This document shows positions 16,730 to 23,880 of a stretch of DNA of 23,880 nt, one piece after another. The translations under genes and the position numbers were made by a program. The first letter of the stretch is position 1; every line of letters starts with the position of its first letter. The DNA is from JBCCTX01 sp964652565 (GTDB taxonomy: Bacteria > Bacteroidota > Bacteroidia > J057): contig CAZZEC010000089.1 in the NCBI GenBank assembly GCA_964652565.1, positions 1 to 23,880 of the forward strand. The letters run 5' to 3'. The notes under the pieces are model-generated. The model had not been told where the DNA came from and did not search any database. It worked only from the letters and a program-made list of their open reading frames with translations.

Positions 16730-18124
16730 ATGGCAAAGAAATATGATTTGATCGTAATCGGTAGTGGACCTGGAGGGTATGTAGCAGCTATTCGTGCTTC
16801 TCAGTTGGGAATGTCAGTAGGGGTAGTTGAGAGAGAGTCTCTGGGTGGTATTTGTTTGAATTGGGGTTGTATTCCTACCAAAGCCCTTTTAAAAAGTGCA
16901 GAGGTGATGGACTACTTTAGTCATGCTAAAGATTATGGTATTTCTGTAAATGGATATTCACATGATTTTGGAGAAGTAGTAAAGCGAAGTAGGGGAGTTG
17001 CAGGAAAGATGAGCAAAGGTGTTAATTTTCTTTTCAGGAAGAATAAGATTGATGCCTTAATGGGTACTGGTAAATTACTTTCTAAACAGGAAGTAGAAGT
17101 CACTGATTCTTCCGGTAGTAAAACGGTGTATCAAGCTAAGAAGATAATTTTAGCTACTGGGGCTCGCTCTCGCAGTCTTCCCAATATGCCCATAGATGGA
17201 GAAAAAATCATTGGTTACCGAAAAGCGATGACTTTAGATAAACAGCCTGAGTCTATGATCGTAGTCGGCTCTGGTGCAATTGGGATAGAATTTGCCTATT
17301 TTTATTCCACAATGGGAACTAAAGTTACTGTTGTTGAGTATCTCGATCGCATACTACCCAGAGAGGATGAAGAAGTATCCAGCCAAATGGCCAGGATATA
17401 TAAAAAGAGAGGAATGGAAATTATGACCAGCGCTGAAGTCACTGCTGTAGATACTGCAGGTAAAGGCGTTGTTGCTACCGTAAAAACCAGTAAAGGTGAT
17501 CAGAAGTTGGAAGCAGATATTCTACTTTCTGCTGTGGGTGTTGTTGCTAACATAGAAGGACTGGGGCTTGAAGAAATGGGGATCAAAACTGAAAAGGGAA
17601 AAGTGGTAGTTGACGATTTTTATCATACAAACATCGATGGGGTATACGCAATTGGTGATATGACGCATGGTCCTGCATTGGCACATGTGGCTTCGCACGA
17701 GGGGATCATATGTGTGGAAAAGATGGCAGGAATGGACATTGAATCATTGGATTATAACAATATACCTTCTTGTACTTATTGTCAACCTGAAGTCGCTTCG
17801 GTAGGCTTGACAGAAGCCGAAGCAAAGGAGCAGTATGAAGATATTAAAGTAGGAAAATTCCCCTTTTCTGCTTCTGGTAAAGCAAGTGCATCAGGTAAAA
17901 ATGATGGATTTGTGAAAGTGATTTTTGATGGAAAATATGGAGAGTTCCTCGGTGCACATATGATTGGAGCCAATGTAACGGATATGATTGCTGAAATTGT
18001 CGTGGCTCGTAAACTCGAAACAACGGGTCATGAGATTATCAAGGCAGTTCATCCTCATCCAACAATGTCAGAAGCAGTCATGGAAGCTGCAGCAGATGCT
18101 TATGATGAGGTGATACATTTGTAG
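16730..18124 (+). CDS. lpdA: Dihydrolipoyl dehydrogenase (E3)
   Basis: Encodes 464 residues, normal for E3, the FAD flavoprotein that reoxidises dihydrolipoamide of the 2-oxo acid dehydrogenase and glycine cleavage complexes using NAD. The FAD-binding GSGPGGYVAA (11-20), redox disulfide C42 and C47 in GGICLNWGCIPTKAL, the NAD-binding GSGAIG segment in the middle third, the YAIGDM FAD-ribityl contact and the catalytic dyad H443 and E448 in HPHPTMSE are all present. The gene stands alone, without E1 or E2 genes beside it, so the product may serve several complexes. A strong terminator follows. A(9) directly before the start region (CTAAAAAAAAAATAAC) is typical of Bacteroidota leaders, which lack Shine-Dalgarno sequences. 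Confidence 0.93.
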   Translation: MAKKYDLIVIGSGPGGYVAAIRASQLGMSVGVVERESLGGICLNWGCIPTKALLKSAEVMDYFSHAKDYGISVNGYSHDFGEVVKRSRGVAGKMSKGVNFLFRKNKIDALMGTGKLLSKQEVEVTDSSGSKTVYQAKKIILATGARSRSLPNMPIDGEKIIGYRKAMTLDKQPESMIVVGSGAIGIEFAYFYSTMGTKVTVVEYLDRILPREDEEVSSQMARIYKKRGMEIMTSAEVTAVDTAGKGVVATVKTSKGDQKLEADILLSAVGVVANIEGLGLEEMGIKTEKGKVVVDDFYHTNIDGVYAIGDMTHGPALAHVASHEGIICVEKMAGMDIESLDYNNIPSCTYCQPEVASVGLTEAEAKEQYEDIKVGKFPFSASGKASASGKNDGFVKVIFDGKYGEFLGAHMIGANVTDMIAEIVVARKLETTGHEIIKAVHPHPTMSEAVMEAAADAYDEVIHL

Positions 18125-18201
18125 GAGGGTATTGTTATATTGCTGAATTGTAATATTGTAGAATTTAGACGGTATATCAATACTAGACATTCTTTAAACA
18201 G

Positions 18202-18240
18202 ATTAAGGGAGCTATCATGCACATAGCTCCCTTAATTTTT
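18202..18240 (+). terminator. Strong intrinsic terminator after lpdA
   Basis: ATTAAGGGAGCTAT (18202-18215) pairs perfectly over 14 bases with ATAGCTCCCTTAAT (18223-18236) around a 7-base loop, followed by a T run to 18240. It ends lpdA transcription. It lies just 6 bases past the convergent hydrolase stop codon, and may also stop that transcript, although the minus-strand T run is poor. Confidence 0.9.
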
Positions 18241-18245
18241 AGGTG

Positions 18246-19100
18246 TCAGAATATCGCTACCAGGAAATCCTTAAGTTCCTGCCAGGACTGTTCATCTGCT
18301 TCTGCATTATATGCCAGTGGAAGCTGAAATGTCTGTCCCATTGAATCCGCTTCAGGATTGGTAAACGCATGAACTGCACCTTCATAGGCATGGTATTCAT
18401 AAGGAACTCCCGTTTCGTCCATAGCAGCCTTGAATGCCTCTACTGATTCAGGCTGAATGAATGGATCATCAGCACCATTACATACTAGCACCTGTGCAGT
18501 TAATGTTCCTGGTTCAGGCATAACGGGAAGCTGTACACCACTGTGAAAAGCTGCTACACCATCAAGATCGAATCCTGCATTAGCCATAGATAAGGCTACA
18601 GACCCACCAAAACAATACCCAATGGCAGCTATTTTTGTAGAGTCGCAAAGAGGGTGGTTTTTTAGGGTATTCATGGCTTCAGTAAATCTTGCCTTAGCAC
18701 CTTCTAAATTTTGCATGACAGCACTGGAAAATTTACCAGCGTCATCTGGATGTGATGCGGTTTTACCATTTCCGTACATGTCTAAAGCAAATGCCACATA
18801 ACCTAGCTCTGCCAGTTGTTCAGCTCTGGATCTCACATAATCATTATGCCCCCACCATTCATGAATAATCAAAACACCTGGTCTAGGCTCAGATTCATTT
18901 TCATTATATGCCAAATAACCGTTCATCGTAATTTCATCCGCAGCGTATGAAACCTCTTCTCCGGTAACCTTTACTGCTAAGTCCATTGTTTCTTCACTTT
19001 CCGTATCATCGTAGGAAGTATCTGTACTATCTGTAGAGGTGTTACAGGAAAGTAATCCTATGCTCATAATAAGTGATAAACAAAAAGTAGTTAATTTCAT
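18246..19100 (-). CDS. Dienelactone hydrolase family lipoprotein
   Basis: Encodes 284 residues. A lipoprotein signal (MKLTTFCLSLIMSIGLLSC, C19 lipidated) is followed by a Ser, Thr, Asp and Glu-rich linker (20-40), then an alpha/beta-hydrolase of the dienelactone hydrolase family. The catalytic Cys-Asp-His set is visible: C163 in GYCFGG, D211 or D212 in NGADDPF and H244 in GAVHAF. HEWWGHN (80-86) is a family mark near the oxyanion site. Members hydrolyse lactones or esters; the substrate is unknown and need not be an aromatic breakdown product. Classic members are cytosolic, so an exported, lipid-anchored form is a Bacteroidota variation. It is convergent with lpdA and has its own promoter region upstream. 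Confidence 0.88.
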   Translation of the reverse strand: MKLTTFCLSLIMSIGLLSCNTSTDSTDTSYDDTESEETMDLAVKVTGEEVSYAADEITMNGYLAYNENESEPRPGVLIIHEWWGHNDYVRSRAEQLAELGYVAFALDMYGNGKTASHPDDAGKFSSAVMQNLEGAKARFTEAMNTLKNHPLCDSTKIAAIGYCFGGSVALSMANAGFDLDGVAAFHSGVQLPVMPEPGTLTAQVLVCNGADDPFIQPESVEAFKAAMDETGVPYEYHAYEGAVHAFTNPEADSMGQTFQLPLAYNAEADEQSWQELKDFLVAIF

Positions 19101-19145
19101 TAGATTGAATTTTTAGGTTTGATGAGATATTTACTATTCAACAAA

Positions 19146-19153
19146 CAAAACTA
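19146..19153 (-). promoter_or_regulatory. Possible Bacteroidota -7 element for the hydrolase gene
   Basis: On the minus strand TAGTTTTG fits TAnnTTTG, 46 bases before the ATG, a sensible distance. A TTTG occurs upstream (19169-19166) but at 12 rather than about 19-21 bases, so the match is partial. Confidence 0.3.
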
Positions 19154-19313
19154 TTTTTTCGTTTTCAAATGTAGTACTACTTTTACACATTAAGTTTACA
19201 ACCCTTTGATGACTCCCGATGGATGCTCGTTAAACATGATATAATTTCAATGAATGAGTTTTCAACATCGCTGTATGGGGTTCAAGTTTTAAAGTTGTAA
19301 AGTAGTAGTAGGT

Positions 19314-20105
19314 TCAAAATTCTCTTTTGGATTCTTTCCATAATGCTTCCATCTCATCGATACTCATATCTGCTAGATTTTGGTTTTTTTCATAAGCTTT
19401 CTGCTCTATGAAATTAAACCGTTGTTTGAATTTGAGATTAGTCCTACTTAACGCATCATCTGGATTAATACCAGCAAAGCGACAATAATTGATAAGAGAG
19501 AACAACAAATCTCCCATTTCTTCTTCTTTATCTGTCAAGTTATCAGCAGCATGTAGTTCTTCTAACTCTTCGTTGATTTTGTCCAATACCTGACTACTAT
19601 CTTCCCAGTCAAACCCAATGGCTGATACTTTTTCTTGTATGCGATATGCTTGAATGAGAGGTGGCAAACTATCAGGTACACCTGCCAAACGAGACTTTGG
19701 CTGTTCTTTACCAGCAGCGCTTTTCTTTTCCTCTGCTTTAATTTGCTCCCAGTTTTTAAGCACCTCTTCTTCGGTATCTGCTTGAACATCTCCGTAAATA
19801 TGAGGGTGTCTTCTGATAAGTTTTTCAGTCTGAGAATGAATGACCTCAGATAAAGCAAACCGAGATTGCTCTTCTGCAATACGTGAATAAAAAATAATGT
19901 GAAGTAAAAGGTCCCCCAGTTCTATTTTCATTTCAGGATAGTCCTTTGTAAGTATTGCATCGGTGAGTTCGTAAGCTTCTTCTATGGTAAGGTGTCTGAG
20001 GCTTTCAAAAGTTTGTTTTTTATCCCAGGGACATTTTTCTCTCAGTTCATGAACTACAGATACTAATCGTTCAAATGCAGGCAAAAAGTCGTTGCGCTCA
20101 GTCAT
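19314..20105 (-). CDS. mazG: Nucleoside triphosphate pyrophosphohydrolase MazG
   Basis: Encodes 263 residues, the two-domain length of E. coli-type MazG, which splits (d)NTPs to monophosphate and pyrophosphate and lowers damaged nucleotides or (p)ppGpp. The first domain has CPWDKKQT (25-32), EEAYE (42-46) and ELGDLL (62-67), which give the EExxE and ExxD magnesium ligands; the second has EEMGDLL (195-201) with a similar set. RRHPHIYGD (98-106) and KSRLAGVPDSLPPL (137-150) are typical linkers. It is not paired with a toxin gene, so this is the housekeeping form. The upstream region is the long gene-free stretch, which must hold its promoter. Confidence 0.92.
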   Translation of the reverse strand: MTERNDFLPAFERLVSVVHELREKCPWDKKQTFESLRHLTIEEAYELTDAILTKDYPEMKIELGDLLLHIIFYSRIAEEQSRFALSEVIHSQTEKLIRRHPHIYGDVQADTEEEVLKNWEQIKAEEKKSAAGKEQPKSRLAGVPDSLPPLIQAYRIQEKVSAIGFDWEDSSQVLDKINEELEELHAADNLTDKEEEMGDLLFSLINYCRFAGINPDDALSRTNLKFKQRFNFIEQKAYEKNQNLADMSIDEMEALWKESKREF

Positions 20106-20851
20106 AAATTACTTTTAGGTTGAATAATGCTCGAAGTTAATAGTAGTATCATAAAATTGCTATATGCTCGCTTTGTTGAGAAGTGAAGGAACGAAAGTAA
20201 TTAGAGGAGAATAAATGACTGGTAATTGATAAAGGAGGAAATTTTAATAATTGCTTAATACGAATGGGTAACAAATCTTAATATGTATAATATGGGTATG
20301 TAAGAAAAAGTAAGTTTCAAGTATAATTCTATTGGTATGAATGGCTATTAGGAAAAATCAGGGTAATCGATCTATGGAATATTAGTATTAGCGTTTTACT
20401 TTTCAAATTTACATTTTTGCTATGGAGTATTACAAATATTCGTTGTATGGCAGTTCACTAAGTTATTTTTACTAATAAAATGTGTAAGATGCTAAATACT
20501 CAATTTGTGTATAAAAAATATAAAGAACTGTTTAATTTAGTTGCATAATATATACGGTATAGTCGAAAGGACAAGCGTGTATATTTGATGTAAGAAAAGA
20601 AAAGTTTTATACTACGTTGTTACACAATATCTTTATTTATTTGTATATCAAATATTCAATATAATATTTTTTCAATAATTTTAAATATGATATAGGTGCA
20701 TAATTTTAAGTATGCGGACGTTCCTGAAAAATTGCGCTTAGAATAGTATCATTGAGTGTGTATTATGGGTACTTAAAACAAGATTAATACTATTCGTCTT
20801 CCTTGACCAACCCCTAATCCCTAAAAGTACCCTTCCCTGACGGCGGATCAA
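20106..20851. other. 746-base gene-free region
   Basis: No convincing open reading frame on either strand; stops are frequent and short ATG frames end quickly. It is very AT-rich. It holds the mazG promoter at its left end, a match to the Bacteroidota -7 consensus at 20580-20587 (TATATTTG, plus strand, no matching upstream element), and at its right end a candidate structured RNA and a plus-strand terminator. A repeated ATGTAAGAAAA occurs twice (near 20298 and 20588), with no evident meaning. Confidence 0.6.
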
Positions 20852-20871
20852 TTATCCGCCGTTATTTTTTT
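20698..20871 (+). ncRNA. Candidate structured RNA ending in an intrinsic terminator
   Basis: Sequence just before the plus-strand terminator can form several helices: GCATA with TATGC (20698-20702 and 20711-20715); GAATAGTAT with ATACTATTC (20741-20749 and 20787-20795, perfect 9 bases); and GGGTACTT in that hairpin's loop (20767-20774) with AAGTACCC (20825-20832, perfect 8 bases), a pseudoknot. GGAC (20716-20719) can extend the second helix with GTCT (20796-20799). Together with the terminator and no plus-strand gene upstream, this suggests a small RNA of about 170 bases. Bacteroidota 6S RNA is one possibility I cannot confirm. The 5' end and promoter are not identified. Confidence 0.45.
20840..20871 (+). 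terminator. Intrinsic terminator on the plus strand, overlapping a minus-strand gene end
   Basis: ACGGCGGAT (20840-20848) pairs perfectly with ATCCGCCGT (20854-20862) around CAATT, then TATTTTTTT follows. The T run is on the plus strand, so it serves rightward transcription, yet no plus-strand gene precedes it. The stop codon and last codons of the minus-strand glycosyltransferase lie in the loop and right arm. Read leftward, the same hairpin lacks a T run. Confidence 0.8.
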
Positions 20872-22105
20872 GCCAATGACGAAAATAACACAACCAATCT
20901 TCAGGTGAAGACGGGTTATTTTGTTCCTTACCTGAATAGAGTACGAGTTCATTTACGACTTCCAATAAGGGTTCATCAGGAAAATATTCATCTCTTGCAA
21001 AGTGTATGAACTTGAGGACCTTGAAGGCATCCAGCCATGTGTAGAAACGCTTGAGGAAAGATTGCCGAGAGGCAACGTGTTTGCGTATTTCTTTGAGAAC
21101 GTCTTCAAAATGATGTTCTATGAGAAATTGGTCAATAGCTGGGTGTAAACGAGTAGGTGAACGATCATATAACGAAGGTACCTGGATGAGTAGGCTCTGT
21201 AATGCTAGAAAGCTTTTAAATGAGTATCCCAATTGAAGGTTTTTCTCTCCTTTGAGCCATTGATCTATTGCGCGACCCGTCCCAAAGGGTACCTTTGTGG
21301 AAACCCTGGGGGATGGGAATACAGTCGTAGAATTGAGTTCTGTAAAAGTGCCGTCTGGGATGAACTTATGCAAGAAATAAAAATCTTCTCCGGCTTTTCT
21401 TCGATTCATACCCCCTTTTTGTTGATAAGCCCAAGACAATACTGCCATGGAAGATCCAATGGTGTGAAACGCATGTGGGAAGTCAATACATCGCAACGCT
21501 TGAATGTAATATCTTAAAAAGAGCTCATAACAAATAATTCCTTGATACACTTTATGGGGATATTCGTTGCCATTAATAGGGTGTTCGAAGTAGATACCGC
21601 ACGCCATTGTGGTAGTATGGTGTAGAAAATGGAGATATATTTCTTTGAGATAATTGGTAGCAACCAAACAATCAGCATCTAAGCAGACGATAATACCCTT
21701 GGGTTCCTCAATTTGTTCAAATCGATCTACCGCTTCATCCATGCCAATTTTCCGTGCAAGACCTACTCCCGCATGCTTCTGAGGTAAATCGTCTATATAC
21801 ATACAGTAATATGAATGTTCCCTGGGTTGAGCGTTAACCCATTGTTTTACTAAAAGATGGGTATTTATATTCTGTTGGTGTATATCTGCAGCATGATTCG
21901 ATCCTGCATTAATTACGATGATGACTTCGACTTTGCATTCGACAGGATCACACATTTCAAGAGAATCCAACGTACGTATCAATTTGAATTCGTTATGGCA
22001 AGGAATGACAATGATCATCTCTAATGCTTGCAAGGGAGCATGATGAATCTGTCTGGGAAGGAAACGGTGTTTTTGTAGGTAGGATCTTTCTTTGTGAATG
22101 GTCAT
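20852..22105 (-). CDS. Family 2 glycosyltransferase
   Basis: Encodes 417 residues. The N-terminal 280 residues are a GT-A fold: MIIVIPCHNE (30-39) is the first strand with the nucleotide-binding Asn-Glu, CLDADC (141-146) carries the DAD metal site (D143, D145), and RRKAGEDFYFLHK (235-247) holds the GED acceptor or base region. There is no long membrane segment, so it is probably cytosolic or peripheral. The last 130 residues are helical and not recognised; they may bind a partner or lipid carrier. The sugar and acceptor cannot be told. It is a lone gene, not in a polysaccharide cluster, divergent from atpD and with its 3' end inside the plus-strand terminator. Confidence 0.82.
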   Translation of the reverse strand: MTIHKERSYLQKHRFLPRQIHHAPLQALEMIIVIPCHNEFKLIRTLDSLEMCDPVECKVEVIIVINAGSNHAADIHQQNINTHLLVKQWVNAQPREHSYYCMYIDDLPQKHAGVGLARKIGMDEAVDRFEQIEEPKGIIVCLDADCLVATNYLKEIYLHFLHHTTTMACGIYFEHPINGNEYPHKVYQGIICYELFLRYYIQALRCIDFPHAFHTIGSSMAVLSWAYQQKGGMNRRKAGEDFYFLHKFIPDGTFTELNSTTVFPSPRVSTKVPFGTGRAIDQWLKGEKNLQLGYSFKSFLALQSLLIQVPSLYDRSPTRLHPAIDQFLIEHHFEDVLKEIRKHVASRQSFLKRFYTWLDAFKVLKFIHFARDEYFPDEPLLEVVNELVLYSGKEQNNPSSPEDWLCYFRHWQKNNGG

Positions 22106-22268
22106 GAAATATTCTCTATTAACCTTTGGCTTTTGGAGGAGTTAATCATAATAGAGTAGTTAAACACCTAAATATGACAATATAAACAATAATATTTTGT
22201 AATAATTTATTTAGGCGTGTAACTTGCGACCGATTTTAGATATTCTTAAATACTGATAAATCCTACAT

Positions 22269-23777
22269 ATGTCAGAAAATAAAGGTATAGTAGCTCAGGT
22301 AATTGGTCCTGTAATAGATGCGGACTTTAGTGGAGAGGATTCTGTTCTACCAGAAATCTATAATGCATTAGAAATTGTAAAGAAAGATGGCTCAGTTTTG
22401 GTGTTGGAAGTTCAACAACACTTAGGCGAAAGTAGAGTGAGAGCTATAGCAATGGATTCCACAGAAGGGATTGAAAGGGGAGCTGTGGTAGTAGATAAAG
22501 GGCAGACTATTCAAGTACCCATTGGTGATTCGATAAGAGGAAGACTGTTCAATGTTACAGGGACTGCAATCGATGGCCTTCCTTCTCCCGAATCCCAGGA
22601 AAGTTATTCTATTCATCGTTCTGCACCAAAGTATGAGGATTTGAAGGTGGAGCAGGAAGTACTTTACACGGGTATTAAGGTTATTGATCTTTTAGCCCCT
22701 TATTTGAAAGGTGGTAAGGTTGGGCTGTTTGGTGGAGCTGGAGTAGGTAAGACCGTATTAATTCAGGAATTGATTAACAACATTGCACTGGCTTATGACG
22801 GGCTTTCAGTATTTGCTGGAGTAGGAGAAAGAACCCGGGAAGGAAATGATATCCTTCGTGAAATGATTGAAGCGAATGTAATAAGATATGGCGAGGAGTT
22901 TGAGCACAGTATGGAAGAAGGTGGCTGGGCTCTTGATAAAGTAAATCTTGACCAATTAAAGGAATCGAAATTGGCCATGGTATTTGGTCAGATGAATGAA
23001 CCTCCGGGGGCACGTGCACGCGTTGCATTGACAGGTCTTACTATTGCAGAGTATTTCCGCGACGGGGAAGTTTCTGATGCCAAGGGAAGAGATGTATTAT
23101 TTTTTATTGACAATATCTTCCGATTTACTCAGGCAGGTTCAGAAGTATCGGCCCTTTTAGGTCGTATGCCTTCTGCGGTAGGATATCAACCTACCCTAGC
23201 ATCAGAAATGGGAGAACTTCAAGAGCGGATTACTTCTACCAAAAGAGGGTCTATTACCTCTATTCAAGCAATATATGTACCTGCAGATGACTACACAGAT
23301 CCTGCACCAGCAACTACCTTTGCCCACCTGGACGCAACAACAGAACTTTCCAGAACGTTATCGTCCCTGGGAATTTATCCTGCAGTAGACCCACTAACCT
23401 CGACCTCCAGAATTTTACAACCGGAGATTGTGGGAGATGAACACTACACCTGTGCTCAAAATGTGATTCAGATTTTACAGCGCTATAAGGAGTTACAGGA
23501 TATTATCGCTATTCTTGGTATGGATGAACTTTCAGAAGAAGATAAGTTAGCCGTTGAGCGCGCGCGTAAAATTCAGCGCTTTCTATCTCAACCGTTCTTC
23601 GTTGCTGAGCAGTTTACAAATATTCCCGGTCAATTCGTGAAGATAGAAGATACGATCAAGGGATTTAACATGATCTTAAATGGAGAACTGGATCATCTAC
23701 CAGAGCAAGCATTCTATCTTAAGGGAGATATAGATATGGTACTGAAAGCTGGAGAAGAATTACTAGCTGAAGCTTAA
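22269..23777 (+). CDS. atpD: ATP synthase F1 subunit beta
   Basis: Encodes 502 residues, the catalytic beta subunit, which makes ATP on the F1 head facing the cytoplasm. It shows Walker A GGAGVGKT (155-162), GERTREGND (186-194, with the catalytic Glu), Walker B LFFIDNIFRF (277-286), the ALLGRMPSAVGYQPTL segment (295-310) and DELSEED near 418-424. The acidic stretch between about 205 and 235 (EEFEHSMEEGGWALDKVN) lengthens it relative to the E. coli protein and is usual in Bacteroidota. atpC follows 32 bases later; alpha, gamma, delta and Fo genes are absent upstream, so they must lie at another locus. Confidence 0.97.
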   Translation: MSENKGIVAQVIGPVIDADFSGEDSVLPEIYNALEIVKKDGSVLVLEVQQHLGESRVRAIAMDSTEGIERGAVVVDKGQTIQVPIGDSIRGRLFNVTGTAIDGLPSPESQESYSIHRSAPKYEDLKVEQEVLYTGIKVIDLLAPYLKGGKVGLFGGAGVGKTVLIQELINNIALAYDGLSVFAGVGERTREGNDILREMIEANVIRYGEEFEHSMEEGGWALDKVNLDQLKESKLAMVFGQMNEPPGARARVALTGLTIAEYFRDGEVSDAKGRDVLFFIDNIFRFTQAGSEVSALLGRMPSAVGYQPTLASEMGELQERITSTKRGSITSIQAIYVPADDYTDPAPATTFAHLDATTELSRTLSSLGIYPAVDPLTSTSRILQPEIVGDEHYTCAQNVIQILQRYKELQDIIAILGMDELSEEDKLAVERARKIQRFLSQPFFVAEQFTNIPGQFVKIEDTIKGFNMILNGELDHLPEQAFYLKGDIDMVLKAGEELLAEA

Positions 23778-23809
23778 TTCAATGTGTTACGTTATTCGAT
23801 AGTCATCTT

Positions 23810-23880
23810 ATGAAGGAATTTGCATTAGAAATAGTAACACCCGACAAACAGGTATTTTCCGGAGAGGTCACAGCTGTCCG
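23810..23880 (+). CDS. atpC: ATP synthase F1 subunit epsilon, 5' part
   Basis: Only the first 23 codons lie in the window. They read MKEFALEIVTPDKQVFSG and on, the standard start of the epsilon subunit's beta-barrel domain (LEIVTPDK-VFSGEV). This subunit joins the rotor of F1 and can restrain ATP hydrolysis. Position right after atpD supports the call and an atpDC operon. Confidence 0.92.
   Translation, partial: MKEFALEIVTPDKQVFSGEVTAV

Noticed and set aside
19162..19320. GTAGTACTAC with following bases (19171-19187) and TTGTAAAGTAGTAGTAGG (19295-19312) form a loose inverted repeat, possibly a second small element.
   Set aside because: Pairing needs gaps and the flanking bases are only partly alike (TTCAAA), so it is within what low-complexity sequence gives by chance.
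20106..20851. tmRNA, RNase P RNA or signal recognition particle RNA in the gene-free region.
   Set aside because: I see no T-loop with CCA end, no RNase P core sequences and no SRP tetraloop region.
22774..23028. Open frames on the minus strand within atpD.
   Set aside because: They are opposite-strand shadows of a highly conserved gene and have no family resemblance.

Overview
The window reads as chromosomal DNA of a free-living member of the Bacteroidota, with AT-rich sequence. The evidence is as follows. A predicted secreted metalloprotease ends in a type IX secretion (por) sorting domain, a system confined to that phylum and its relatives. atpD is followed directly by atpC with no other F1Fo genes upstream, a split arrangement common in Bacteroidota. 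The AtpD form is about 502 residues, with an acidic insertion. Start codons lack Shine-Dalgarno sequences. Class and genus cannot be fixed from this sequence.

Layout. 1-1451: a small two-helix membrane protein and a FabG-type ketoreductase. 1566-4940: a large membrane-anchored von Willebrand A (VWA) protein meets a LolC/E-type ABC permease tail to tail, with no base between the stop codons. 4997-6061: a TTG-start membrane acyltransferase lies on the opposite strand between the permease and rbfA. 6045-9056: rbfA is divergent from an MsbA-like ABC exporter, which is followed 3 bases later by a SAM methyltransferase. 9136-9278: a compact element with terminal inverted repeats and a perfect 9-base target duplication, most simply read as a MITE (a small non-autonomous transposon). 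9340-16631: an envelope or secretome block with a surface-type lipoprotein, an exported protein of unknown function, a short-chain dehydrogenase, an exported VWA protein, a small lipoprotein and a 1064-residue M4 protease fused to a beta-propeller and a T9SS tail. 16730-20105: dihydrolipoyl dehydrogenase with a strong terminator, a lipoprotein dienelactone hydrolase and MazG. 20106-20851: 746 bases without a gene, ending in a plus-strand terminator preceded by sequence that can fold into a hairpin plus pseudoknot, a candidate small RNA. 20852-23880: a family 2 glycosyltransferase on the minus strand, then atpD and the start of atpC.

How the genes fit together. Most are housekeeping genes: fatty acid synthesis, ribosome maturation, lipid export, the E3 subunit of 2-oxo acid dehydrogenases, nucleotide-pool cleansing and ATP synthase. 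They are interspersed with lineage-specific envelope genes. No defence system, CRISPR array, prophage, tRNA or rRNA was recognised. The two observations most likely to be new are the MITE-like element at 9136-9278 and the orphan terminator with its upstream foldable sequence at about 20698-20871.
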